A stretch of 7,024 nt of DNA, from positions 1-7,024 of the forward strand of contig CAOJHG010000111.1 of assembly GCA_948435975.1 (NCBI GenBank). Direction: 5' to 3'. Position 1 is the first letter of the stretch, and each line of letters opens with the position of its first letter. Source of the DNA: an uncultured Oscillibacter sp. Lineage in GTDB: Bacteria > Bacillota > Clostridia > Oscillospirales > Oscillospiraceae. Position numbers and translations under genes: made by a program. Below are positions 1 to 5,660 of the stretch, piece after piece. A model generated the notes under the pieces. The model did not search any database. It had not been told where the DNA came from and worked only from the letters and a program-made list of their open reading frames with translations.

Positions 1-439
1 TGGTGAAGCCGGAAATCCGCTCCAGCATCTCGGTCTGACTGCGCTTGATGAGCTTGATTTCCTCGGTTTCCTTGTCGATGGCGGCGTGTTTCTGGGCAAG
101 GGCTTCCTCTTTTTTTTCCACGCCTTCGATTTTGCGGTCCAGGTTCTCCTCCTTCTGCTGGAGGCGGTTCTCCTGCCGCTGAAGGTCTGCTCGGCGCTCC
201 TTGACTTCCTTTTCGTACTCGCTGCGGTTCTTTAAAATCTCTTCCTTGGCTTCCAGAAGGGCCTCGCGCTTTTTGGATTCTGCGCTTTTGATGGCCTCGT
301 TGACGATGCGCTTTCCCTCTTCCTCGGCGCTTGAGATTTCCTTCTCTGAGACGTTTTTCCGATAGCGAATACCAAGCGGGAAGCAGGCCGCGCCGCCAAT
401 CACCGCTCCAATGAGGAGGGCGATGACGATTTGAATCAC
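1..439 (-). CDS. rny: Ribonuclease Y, N-terminal part (cut by window edge)
   Basis: RNase Y is the membrane-anchored endoribonuclease that starts mRNA decay in many Firmicutes. Only the first 146 residues are present; the KH and HD catalytic domains lie outside the window. The visible part fits the family closely. It has an N-terminal transmembrane helix (about residues 2-24, rich in I, L, V, A and G) and a positive stop-transfer RYRK. A long charged coiled coil (about 30-140) follows, full of E, K, R and Q with motifs such as NEAIKSAESKKREALLEAKE, and ends in the family-typical ERISGFT. The start is GTG at 439-437, preceded by GGAGG (451-447, minus strand) at 7 nt spacing; it has no ATG start and reads off the edge. 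The family assignment is very secure from the anchor-plus-coil pattern and the RISGFT segment. Confidence 0.95.
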   Translation of the reverse strand, partial: MIQIVIALLIGAVIGGAACFPLGIRYRKNVSEKEISSAEEEGKRIVNEAIKSAESKKREALLEAKEEILKNRSEYEKEVKERRADLQRQENRLQQKEENLDRKIEGVEKKEEALAQKHAAIDKETEEIKLIKRSQTEMLERISGFT

Positions 440-555
440 GGTTTTTCCTCCATTCGGTTTGGTATGTTCTCGCTGACTGCGTTTTTGCTGGGGTGGGATA
501 TGCGGCAGAAAACAACCGGAAGGCCCCCTTCGCCCTCCAATAGTAGTCCTCTCTT

Positions 556-584
556 AGTTTAATCTTTTACTGGAGCGCTGTCAA
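556..584 (-). promoter_or_regulatory. Sigma-A-type promoter for rny
   Basis: Reading the minus strand, a perfect -35 TTGACA (584-579) is followed by exactly 17 nt and a -10 TAAACT (561-556, 4 of 6 consensus). Transcription should start near 549, giving rny a leader of about 110 nt. A short GAAGG-ggg-CCTTC hairpin lies in that leader (about 518-532). A 5-bp inverted repeat, AAGAC/GTCTT (583-587 and 593-597), abuts the -35. It lacks a T-tract, so it is not a convincing terminator for the upstream amidase gene. Confidence 0.7.
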
Positions 585-661
585 GACAAAACGTCTTCCG
601 GTTCAGAAAATATGAGACAAATATTTATCAGGAGGTCTTTATCGAGAAAGAGGGTGGGAAT

Positions 662-1402
662 TCAAGTGTCGATATAGGCGGCGGCAGCGTAGCCCACCTG
701 ACCGCCGTAGTGGACCACATACCAGCCCTGCCATTCGCCGTAGATGGTCAGGGAGGCCCCATTCGGCAGGTTTGCAATAATCCGGCCAGTGGGAGAGGGG
801 TAGCTTCGGAGGTTCAGGGTGCCGTAGCTGACGCGGACCGTGCCGCCAACAGGGTCCATGGGGTAGATGAAAGGCAGGCCGAAGAACTCCGTCAGGGCCC
901 GGGCGAGCTGCTGCGCGATGTCATCCCAGTGCCCCTCCAGCCATATGGCGTCCTCATAGTTGTCGTGGTACCCGATTTCCACCAGGACCGCCGGAGCGTT
1001 TGACTGCCGGACTTCTCCCAGCGTGGTGGTGGAGCGGGTGGTGACCTTGTCGGGAAGGGGATAAATTTTCCGTAGCTCCTGGGCAATGAGCTCTGCCGCC
1101 AACTGGCCCTGGGAGCTGCCAGGGTAGTAAAAGGCGATAATGCCCCGGGCTTCCCCATAGTGCCCCTCCGGCGCGGCGTTGGAATGAAGCGCGAGGTAAA
1201 AATCGTAGTTCCCCTGATTGGCTTCCCGGACTGAGGAACCGGCGGTCATTTCAGGACGGTTGCGCTTATATTGGATGCCATTTGAGAGCAGGTAGGGAAC
1301 CAGAGCATCCGCCAGCAGGTTCATGTTGTACTCTTCTGAGCCGCTGCCGGTGACATAGGCGTTCCAGTCCTGTGTTGAGGGGCTGAGGTAGATGATAGGC
1401 AT
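662..1402 (-). CDS. N-acetylmuramoyl-L-alanine amidase (Amidase_3 fold) with SH3b domain
   Basis: This is a predicted peptidoglycan amidase of 246 aa that would cut between N-acetylmuramic acid and the stem peptide. Residues 1-175 form an Amidase_3-like domain: conserved E23/E24 (metal-ligand region), H73 in ALHSNAAPEG (metal ligand) and E142 in AVLVEIGYHDN (catalytic Glu). Residues about 187-246 are a bacterial SH3 domain (LNLRSYPSPTG, then GWYVVHYGGQVGYAAAAYI), which usually binds cell wall. The first zinc histidine, normally in a DPGHGG-like loop, appears to be missing: the aligned segment is YLSPSTQDW, with T10 at the His position. No signal peptide is visible, so export may be non-classical or the enzyme may act after lysis, as an endolysin does. 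The start at ATG 1402-1400 is set by AGGAGG (1415-1410) at 7 nt spacing; the frame stays open to 1564 but that extension crosses the divergent promoter region. Family sure; activity less so. Confidence 0.85.
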   Translation of the reverse strand: MPIIYLSPSTQDWNAYVTGSGSEEYNMNLLADALVPYLLSNGIQYKRNRPEMTAGSSVREANQGNYDFYLALHSNAAPEGHYGEARGIIAFYYPGSSQGQLAAELIAQELRKIYPLPDKVTTRSTTTLGEVRQSNAPAVLVEIGYHDNYEDAIWLEGHWDDIAQQLARALTEFFGLPFIYPMDPVGGTVRVSYGTLNLRSYPSPTGRIIANLPNGASLTIYGEWQGWYVVHYGGQVGYAAAAYIDT

Positions 1403-1409
1403 GGCAATT

Positions 1410-1415
1410 CCTCCT
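1410..1415 (-). promoter_or_regulatory. Ribosome binding site fixing the amidase start
   Basis: On the minus strand AGGAGG lies 7 nt before ATG 1402-1400. This supports a start with MPIIYLSPST rather than the upstream in-frame ATG at 1564, which has no such site and would overlap the divergent methyltransferase gene. Confidence 0.85.
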
Positions 1416-1431
1416 TCTATATTGAATACTA

Positions 1432-1460
1432 TGGCAATCTTCCCGGATGTGTGATACACT
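1432..1460 (+). promoter_or_regulatory. Possible extended -10 promoter for the methyltransferase
   Basis: TGATACACT (1452-1460) matches an extended -10 (TGn plus TACACT, 4 of 6). It has a weak -35 TGGCAA (1432-1437, 3 of 6) at 17 nt spacing. The predicted start of transcription near 1467 leaves a leader of about 26 nt carrying the GGAGG site. It sits in the only 90 bp between two divergent genes, where a promoter is required. I found no convincing promoter on the opposite strand for the amidase. Confidence 0.4.
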
Positions 1461-1479
1461 GAGAGGGAAAAACGCCGAT

Positions 1480-1484
1480 GGAGG
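1480..1484 (+). promoter_or_regulatory. Ribosome binding site fixing the methyltransferase start
   Basis: GGAGG lies 8 nt before ATG 1493. An in-frame ATG at 1478 overlaps this very site, so the longer reading (with an N-terminal MEVLP) would use its own ribosome binding site as coding sequence and is unlikely. Confidence 0.85.
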
Positions 1485-1492
1485 TCCTTCCT

Positions 1493-2722
1493 ATGAAAGC
1501 AGAACGTCCCTATCCGAATGTCACCGTCACCCCTAAAGCCGCATCCGCCATTCTTCATGGACATCCCTGGGTCTATGACGCGGAGATTTTGTCTTCCTCC
1601 GGGGAGCTGGAAAGCGGGGGACTGACGGACGTGCTGGATAAAAAGGGCCGGTATCTGGGCACCGGTTTTTTCTCTGAGCCGTCAAAAATCCGCGTCCGGC
1701 TCCTCTCCCGCAACGCCAACGACCGCTTTGACGCCCCCTTCTGGGAGAGGAAGCTGCGCTGGGCCTGGGACTACCGGAAGACCGTCATGGACCCGCAGGA
1801 CCTGGACGCCTGCCGGATTGTCTTCGGTGAGGCGGACGCCTTTCCTGGTTTGACAGTGGACAAGTTTCATGATCTCCTCAGCGTTCAGGTGCTCTCCGCC
1901 GGGATGGAGCGGGTGAAAGGGGACCTCCTGCCCGCCCTGGTCCGTATTCTCCGGGAGGATGGGCAGGTGATCCGGGGCGTTTACGAGCGAAATGAGGCTG
2001 CTCTTCGGGACAAAGAGGGCCTTCCGAAGTACAAGGGCTGGTTCCCGCTTCCAGGCGAGGCCCTGCCGGAGACGCCGCTGACGGAGATTGTGGAAAACGG
2101 CGTCAGGTATCTGGTAGATGTGGAAAATGGGCAGAAGACGGGCTTTTTCCTGGACCAGAAATACAACCGGCGGGCGGCGGCGCGTCTGGCAAAGGGGCGG
2201 ACAGTTCTGGACTGCTTTACCCACACCGGTTCCTTTGCCCTGAATGCGGCTCTGGGAGGCGCGGTCCATGTTACCGCTGTGGATGTATCTGCCTCTGCTG
2301 TGGAGATGGCACGGGCGAACGCGGCGCGGAATGGATTGGAGAACGTGGTGGAATGTGTGGAGGCTAATGTATTTGAGTTGCTTCCGTCTCTGGAGAAGCA
2401 GCCGCGGAAGTATGATTTCATTATTCTGGACCCGCCAGCCTTCACCAAATCACGGAAGACCGCCGCCAACGCCATGACGGGCTATAAGGAGATCAACTGC
2501 CGGGCCATGAAGCTGCTGCCCCGGGGCGGATATCTGGCCACCTGTTCCTGCTCCCACTTTGCGGAGGAAGAGCGGTTCCTTGCCATGCTCCGCGCCGCCG
2601 CTCAGGATGCCGGAGTGCGCCTGCGGCAGATCGAGGCCCGCCAGCAGAGCTGCGACCACCCTATCCTTTGGGGGGTGGAGGAGACAAACTATCTGAAATT
2701 CTACTTGTTCCAAGTGGTTTGA
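1493..2722 (+). CDS. Class I SAM-dependent rRNA (cytosine-C5) methyltransferase, RlmI/YwbD-like
   Basis: This 409-aa cytoplasmic enzyme is built like RlmI, which methylates C5 of C1962 in E. coli 23S rRNA, and B. subtilis YwbD. Order of parts: an N-terminal PUA RNA-binding domain (about 8-85, with HPWVYDAEI and the GRYLGTGFFSEPSKIRVR strand pattern), a linking domain (about 85-200), then a Rossmann methyltransferase domain (about 200-409). Visible motifs are GQKTGFFLDQ (213-222), motif I LDCFTHTGSFALNAA (239-253), acidic D264 for SAM ribose, motif IV LDPPAFTKS (312-320) and motif VI TCSCSH (350-355). The last would hold the catalytic Cys (C351 or C353). Length is normal for the family. The exact rRNA target is inferred from family membership, so no symbol is given. 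Divergent from the amidase; a 99-bp gap separates it from the acetyltransferase, with no terminator seen. Confidence 0.92.
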   Translation: MKAERPYPNVTVTPKAASAILHGHPWVYDAEILSSSGELESGGLTDVLDKKGRYLGTGFFSEPSKIRVRLLSRNANDRFDAPFWERKLRWAWDYRKTVMDPQDLDACRIVFGEADAFPGLTVDKFHDLLSVQVLSAGMERVKGDLLPALVRILREDGQVIRGVYERNEAALRDKEGLPKYKGWFPLPGEALPETPLTEIVENGVRYLVDVENGQKTGFFLDQKYNRRAAARLAKGRTVLDCFTHTGSFALNAALGGAVHVTAVDVSASAVEMARANAARNGLENVVECVEANVFELLPSLEKQPRKYDFIILDPPAFTKSRKTAANAMTGYKEINCRAMKLLPRGGYLATCSCSHFAEEERFLAMLRAAAQDAGVRLRQIEARQQSCDHPILWGVEETNYLKFYLFQVV

Positions 2723-2773
2723 CAGGATATTCTTATTAGAAGAAAAAGGGGGGATGGAAGGTGAAACGCTGCA

Positions 2774-2802
2774 TTGTCGTGACCGGTATGGCCTGATAAA
2801 AA
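2774..2802 (+). promoter_or_regulatory. Possible promoter just upstream of the acetyltransferase
   Basis: TTGTCG (2774-2779, 4 of 6) is followed by 17 nt and an extended -10 TGATAAAAA (2794-2802; hexamer 4 of 6 plus TGn). Transcription would begin near 2809, leaving only about 13 nt before the ATG, with GGAGG almost at the 5' end. Read-through from the methyltransferase gene is the alternative. Confidence 0.3.
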
Positions 2803-2821
2803 ATCGAAATGGAGGATTAAA

Positions 2822-3451
2822 ATGGCTGTATCGGATATGAAAATCTATCCTCGGACAGGAGACAAAGAGACCGTTTACTTAAAAAGTGTTATAACAGATC
2901 CTGGTATATCAATCGGCGATTTTACGATGTACAATGACTTTGTGAGGGACCCGCGGGATTTCCAGCGGAACAACGTGCTGTATCATTACCCCGTCAATCA
3001 TGACAGGCTGATAATTGGAAAATTCTGCTCCATTGCCTGCGGCGCGAAGTTTTTGTTTAACAGCGCCAACCATACGCTGACATCCTTATCGACGTATCCC
3101 TTTCCCATTTTTTATGAGGATTGGGGTTTGGATGCCAAGGATGTGGCAGAGGCATGGGACAACAAAGGGGATATCGTCATTGGAAACGATGTCTGGATTG
3201 GCTATGAAGCGGTCATTATGGCTGGCGTGACCATTGGCGATGGCGCGGTGATTGGTACGCGGGCAGTGGTGACAAAAGATGTGCCGCCATACACAATCGT
3301 TGGCGGCGTCCCGGCGAAAACGATTGGCAGGCGGTTTTCCAGCGAGACGATTTCTGCGCTGCTGGAGCTGAAATGGTGGGATTGGCCGGCGGAAAGAATT
3401 GCGCGGAATATTGAGGCAATCAAATCAGGAGAGGCTGGCAGGCTGAGATAG
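2822..3451 (+). CDS. Vat/CatB-family O-acetyltransferase (left-handed beta-helix, xenobiotic acetyltransferase type)
   Basis: This 209-aa protein would transfer acetyl from acetyl-CoA to a hydroxyl acceptor. It has the layout of streptogramin (Vat) and chloramphenicol (CatB) acetyltransferases. A hexapeptide region begins at about 28-70 ([28 protein letters not shown]). The active-site His follows in [15 protein letters not shown] (H84), then an acceptor-binding excursion (about 95-115). More hexapeptide turns include [20 protein letters not shown] and [34 protein letters not shown] and the family-typical tail [14 protein letters not shown] come last. GGAGG (2811-2815) at 6 nt spacing fixes the start. 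The first part is AT-rich (bases 2881-2940 are about 33% GC, against about 67% for a stretch of the preceding gene), which may point to transfer. Whether it confers resistance or modifies a sugar or other metabolite cannot be told from sequence. Tail to tail with the next gene. Confidence 0.9.
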   Translation: MAVSDMKIYPRTGDKETVYLKSVITDPGISIGDFTMYNDFVRDPRDFQRNNVLYHYPVNHDRLIIGKFCSIACGAKFLFNSANHTLTSLSTYPFPIFYEDWGLDAKDVAEAWDNKGDIVIGNDVWIGYEAVIMAGVTIGDGAVIGTRAVVTKDVPPYTIVGGVPAKTIGRRFSSETISALLELKWWDWPAERIARNIEAIKSGEAGRLR

Positions 3452-3456
3452 CCGGA

Positions 3457-3996
3457 TTACGAGGAATGTGCGGCGGAGGGAAAGAAAATCTTCGACCGCA
3501 GGCTGTGCAGGTCTCCCGTGGCCCGGAGAAACCAGAGCGTGCAGACCATGTCGGCGGTGAAGAACAGGAGGAAGGCGTAGCTTAGCCAGTTTGGGAGCCC
3601 GCCCGCCAGCGCCGCCGTCAAGGGCTGTATGAACTGTACCGCCGCCGCCACCAGCACGCCCCAGGCCAGTGAAAACGGCAGGCAGACCCGTCCCGCCAGA
3701 TTTCCAGGGACCTGTGAGTAATCCCAGAACCGCACGCCTAAAAACCGCTCTCCGGCCCAGTGGTACGCGAATTCCACCGCCGTAGCCGCCGCCCCGCCCC
3801 AGATGACCAGAAGCTGCCATTCCATCTCCGGCAGAGCCAGCACCGCCAGCATTCCCAACCCATACACTGGGCAGAGCGGCAGCACCAGGAAGCACCGTCT
3901 CCGCTGGTCCTCAGCTCTGGACACTGCGGCAAAGGCCCGTTCCAAGAGCCAGCCGAGAAAACTGTAGACCCAAAAGCACCAAAGGCATTCTGCCAT
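3457..3996 (-). CDS. PF06541-type membrane protein (putative ABC-transporter type IV, CmpB-like)
   Basis: This 179-aa integral membrane protein has about five hydrophobic helices (roughly 6-24, 38-56, 62-80, 105-125, 138-157). It carries the marks of PF06541: FWVYSFLGWLLE (8-19), LPLCPVYGLG (39-48), an EF..HW..ER segment (75-84), RFWDYSQVPGNLAGRVCLPFSLAWG (89-113, with conserved W91, D92, Y93 and N99) and a following IQP. The family name suggests an ABC-type transporter, but no ATPase gene lies nearby and the real role is unknown. ATG 3996-3994 is preceded by GGTGAT (4007-4002), which can pair with the 16S tail, at 5-6 nt spacing. It is convergent with the acetyltransferase, 5 bp between stops, with no terminator visible between them. 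It diverges from the uracil-DNA glycosylase gene across 150 bp. Family assignment good, function open. Confidence 0.85.
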   Translation of the reverse strand: MAECLWCFWVYSFLGWLLERAFAAVSRAEDQRRRCFLVLPLCPVYGLGMLAVLALPEMEWQLLVIWGGAAATAVEFAYHWAGERFLGVRFWDYSQVPGNLAGRVCLPFSLAWGVLVAAAVQFIQPLTAALAGGLPNWLSYAFLLFFTADMVCTLWFLRATGDLHSLRSKIFFPSAAHSS

Positions 3997-4048
3997 ATCC
4001 TCATCACCCCGCCTCAGTATTTCCTGCTGGCAGGCAGATATCCTCCTG

Positions 4049-4077
4049 TTGCGCCGCCAGTTTTTTCATGGTATACT
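4049..4077 (+). promoter_or_regulatory. Extended -10 promoter for the uracil-DNA glycosylase
   Basis: TGGTATACT (4069-4077) is a near-perfect extended -10 (TATACT, 5 of 6). A -35 TTGCGC (4049-4054, 3 of 6) lies exactly 17 nt upstream. The start of transcription should be near 4084, leaving a leader of about 63 nt that ends with AGGAGG. Confidence 0.65.
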
Positions 4078-4146
4078 TGTAGAAATCCGGGGCGTTTTTC
4101 TGTGCGCCCTCAAAATAGAGAGAATGCAGCAGGAGGATACGATTTT

Positions 4147-4725
4147 ATGGATACGATGGATACTTGGGAGAGCTTAAAGAAAGAATGCCTTGCCTGTGAG
4201 GGCTGTGCACTGGCGGAGACCCGTCATAATGTGGTCTTCGGCGACGGCGCGGAGAACGCGGAGATCCTTTTCATCGGCGAGGGTCCCGGCCAAAACGAGG
4301 ACGAGCAGGGAAAGCCCTTTGTGGGACGGGCGGGGAAGCTGCTGGACGACATGATGGAAATGGTGGGCCTGGACCGGACGAAGGTGTATATCGCAAACAT
4401 CGTCAAGTGCCGTCCCCCCAAGAACCGAGACCCCCTCAATGTGGAACAGGACGCCTGTATCGGCTGGCTCCGGCGGCAGACGGCGCTGCTGAAACCAAAA
4501 ATCATCGTCTGCCTGGGCCGCATCGCCGCAAAGGCCATCATTAAGAACGATTACCGCATCACCCAGGAGCATGGCCAGTGGTTCGAGCGGAACGGCATAC
4601 AAATGACCGCCATCTACCACCCTGCGGCGCTTCTGCGTGATGTAAGCAAACGGCCGGATACCTTCGAGGACATGAAGGCGATCCAAGCCATGGCCCGGGA
4701 GATTTGCGAGCATACCGAGGTTTGA
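4147..4725 (+). CDS. Uracil-DNA glycosylase, family 4 (Fe-S type)
   Basis: This 192-aa base-excision repair enzyme removes uracil from DNA. It matches family 4 UDG throughout. Four cysteines suit the [4Fe-4S] cluster: C17 and C20 (CEGC, followed by ALAETR), C88 in VKCRPPKNRDP, and C104 in QDACIGWL. Motif A is GEGPGQNEDEQGKPFVGRAGKLLD (44-67), where the family has GE(A/G)PG. The central VCLGRIAAKAI (121-131) and the C-terminal uracil-site loop YHPAALLR (157-164, H158) also fit. Length is typical. The start is ATG 4147, preceded by AGGAGG (4131-4136) at a rather long 10 nt spacing; ATG 4156 is in frame but farther from the site. A much longer open frame upstream to 3760 is antisense to the membrane-protein gene and not coding. 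It has its own promoter and terminator, so it is probably a single-gene transcript. Confidence 0.95.
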   Translation: MDTMDTWESLKKECLACEGCALAETRHNVVFGDGAENAEILFIGEGPGQNEDEQGKPFVGRAGKLLDDMMEMVGLDRTKVYIANIVKCRPPKNRDPLNVEQDACIGWLRRQTALLKPKIIVCLGRIAAKAIIKNDYRITQEHGQWFERNGIQMTAIYHPAALLRDVSKRPDTFEDMKAIQAMAREICEHTEV

Positions 4726-4738
4726 GAGGAAAAGAGTC

Positions 4739-4780
4739 CGCTGGGAGGCGTTTCAACCGGTGCCTCCCGGCGCTTTTTCT
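4739..4780 (+). terminator. Intrinsic terminator after the uracil-DNA glycosylase gene
   Basis: Bases 4739-4750 pair with 4761-4772: a GC-rich stem with core GGGAGGC/GCCTCCC and T-G and G-T wobbles, and a 10-nt loop (4751-4760). CGC and then TTTTTCTT (4774-4781) follow. It starts 13 bp past the stop codon. Its T-tract runs straight into the TTGACA of the next promoter. Confidence 0.85.
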
Positions 4781-4808
4781 TGACAAACTTCTTTGAAACG
4801 GGTAGTAT
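4780..4808 (+). promoter_or_regulatory. Sigma-A-type promoter for the cupin-like gene
   Basis: A perfect -35 TTGACA (4780-4785) is followed by 17 nt and a -10 TAGTAT (4803-4808, 4 of 6). Transcription should start near 4815, giving a leader of about 55 nt. The same bases at 4780 can be read as a TTG start codon, but that codon would lie in the promoter itself. Confidence 0.75.
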
Positions 4809-4854
4809 ATGGAATAGAAAATTACGTTTCAAGGCTGCGGAAAAGCGGTCTTGC

Positions 4855-4861
4855 AGGGAGG
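4855..4861 (+). promoter_or_regulatory. Ribosome binding site fixing the cupin-like gene start
   Basis: AGGGAGG sits 8 nt before GTG 4870 and downstream of the predicted transcription start. It selects GTG 4870 over the in-frame TTG at 4780. Confidence 0.8.
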
Positions 4862-4869
4862 CGACGGCA

Positions 4870-5394
4870 GTGGAAGCGCATTGGGAAATACCGGAGGACA
4901 TCGAGGCTTCCCTGGAAAGAGAACTGGAAAAGCAGGCGGCACAAGCGGTCACGGGTATCCCGCCTCTGGTAAAAGCGGTTCAGCCGAAGAAGGAAGAGAA
5001 ACCGAAAGAAGCAGCGCCGCTGAAGCTGAAAGAGGAAAAGACGTCCCCCAGTTTCGTCCTGGTGCGGATGCAGGATACCCGGCCCCGGCACCTGGACGGA
5101 GGAAGGACCGTCCTGCGTCCAAGTCTGCCCTTTGACGAAAATACCCGCCTGGCCAGTTGCTTTTTGGATCTGTACATTGGGGCCCGCTATGCGCCGTCTC
5201 CTTCCCGGGCGGGCTGCGTGTGTCATGCCACGGTGCTGGCGGGGACGGTGAACCTGATGGCGGAAGGCCAGACGCTTCAACTGCTGGAACGGGACGCCCT
5301 TCGTTTTGCGGCTGACCAGCCGTATTTTTTCGAGAACATGTCCAACAGCACTGGGCGGCTGCTGCTGGAGTACCAGTATTTGAAGGGATTTTAG
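4870..5394 (+). CDS. Uncharacterised protein with charged linker and cupin-like C-terminal domain
   Basis: I do not recognise this 174-aa protein as a named family. Residues 1-30 look helical and acidic (PEDIEASLERELEKQAA). Residues about 31-60 are a low-complexity K/E/P linker (VQPKKEEKPKEAAPLKLKEE). Residues about 60-174 look like a small beta barrel. From 115 on the pattern resembles the second half of a cupin: CHATVLAGTVNLMAEGQTL, then LLERDALRFAADQPYFFENMSNSTGRLLLEYQYL, which matches the usual (G)xVxLxxxGxxxxLxxGDxxxFxxxxPHxxxN layout. The metal-binding histidines of an enzyme cupin are mostly absent (Y152 stands where His is usual), so a ligand-binding or structural role fits better than catalysis. 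No signal peptide, membrane helix or DNA-binding helix-turn-helix is seen, unlike XRE-cupin regulators. It has its own promoter; the terminator that could serve it lies about 150 bp past the stop. Gene real with good confidence; fold call moderate. Confidence 0.75.
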   Translation: MEAHWEIPEDIEASLERELEKQAAQAVTGIPPLVKAVQPKKEEKPKEAAPLKLKEEKTSPSFVLVRMQDTRPRHLDGGRTVLRPSLPFDENTRLASCFLDLYIGARYAPSPSRAGCVCHATVLAGTVNLMAEGQTLQLLERDALRFAADQPYFFENMSNSTGRLLLEYQYLKGF

Positions 5395-5542
5395 GCGGAG
5401 ACGGACAGCAGGGAGCAGGAAAACCGGAAGCGTCTGCTGGATACGCTCTGCCGGATGATATTTCCTGGTACAGTCAGCCGGAACGAAACGCCGTCACTTT
5501 TGCTGTACCAAAACTTTCCAGCTTGAAAAAGATTAAAACGTT

Positions 5543-5580
5543 AAACGGTCCTGTCTGCTTAAAATAGACAGGACCGTTTT
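5543..5580. terminator. Strong bidirectional terminator between convergent genes
   Basis: A perfect 14-bp stem (5543-5556 with 5566-5579; core ACGGTCCTGTCT/AGACAGGACCGT) closes a 9-nt loop. TTTT follows on the plus strand. On the minus strand the flank is T-rich as well (complement of GAAAAAGATTAAAACG, 5525-5540). It lies between the cupin-like gene (stop 5394) and the chemoreceptor gene (stop 5661), which converge on it. Confidence 0.85.
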
Positions 5581-5660
5581 ATACTGGGATATTTTCAAGA
5601 AACGCCGGACTGTGGATAAGGTTTCAGAGAATAAGCAGGGCATTCTTTAAGGAGGATTTA

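Noticed and set aside
583..597. Inverted repeat AAGAC/GTCTT as amidase terminator or operator
   Set aside because: The stem is only 5 bp, has no T-tract on the minus strand, and is isolated; it could be chance.
632..638. AGGAGGT-like site at about 631-637 on the plus strand
   Set aside because: No start codon and no sensible frame follow; it lies in the spacer downstream of the amidase.
1403..1564. Upstream extension of the amidase frame to an ATG at 1564
   Set aside because: It would overlap the divergent methyltransferase gene and its promoter; the AGGAGG site points to 1402.
1682..2713. Several long antisense frames within the methyltransferase gene
   Set aside because: They are shadows of a high-GC gene; none has a ribosome binding site plus a recognisable protein pattern.
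2719..2724. TTGACA overlapping the methyltransferase stop codon
   Set aside because: No -10 hexamer lies at 15-19 nt spacing (the place reads GAAAAA), so it is not called a promoter.
3760..4146. Long in-frame N-terminal extension of the uracil-DNA glycosylase frame
   Set aside because: It runs antisense through the PF06541 gene, has low-complexity H/Q/P/R content and no family match. The AGGAGG at 4131-4136 supports the start at 4147.
4780..4869. TTG start at 4780 for the cupin-like gene
   Set aside because: The TTG is part of a perfect -35 hexamer, has no ribosome binding site, and lies upstream of the predicted transcription start.
5649..5655. AAGGAGG on the plus strand like a strong ribosome binding site
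   Set aside because: No ATG, GTG or TTG follows at a usable distance, and the downstream DNA is the 3' end of the opposite-strand chemoreceptor gene.
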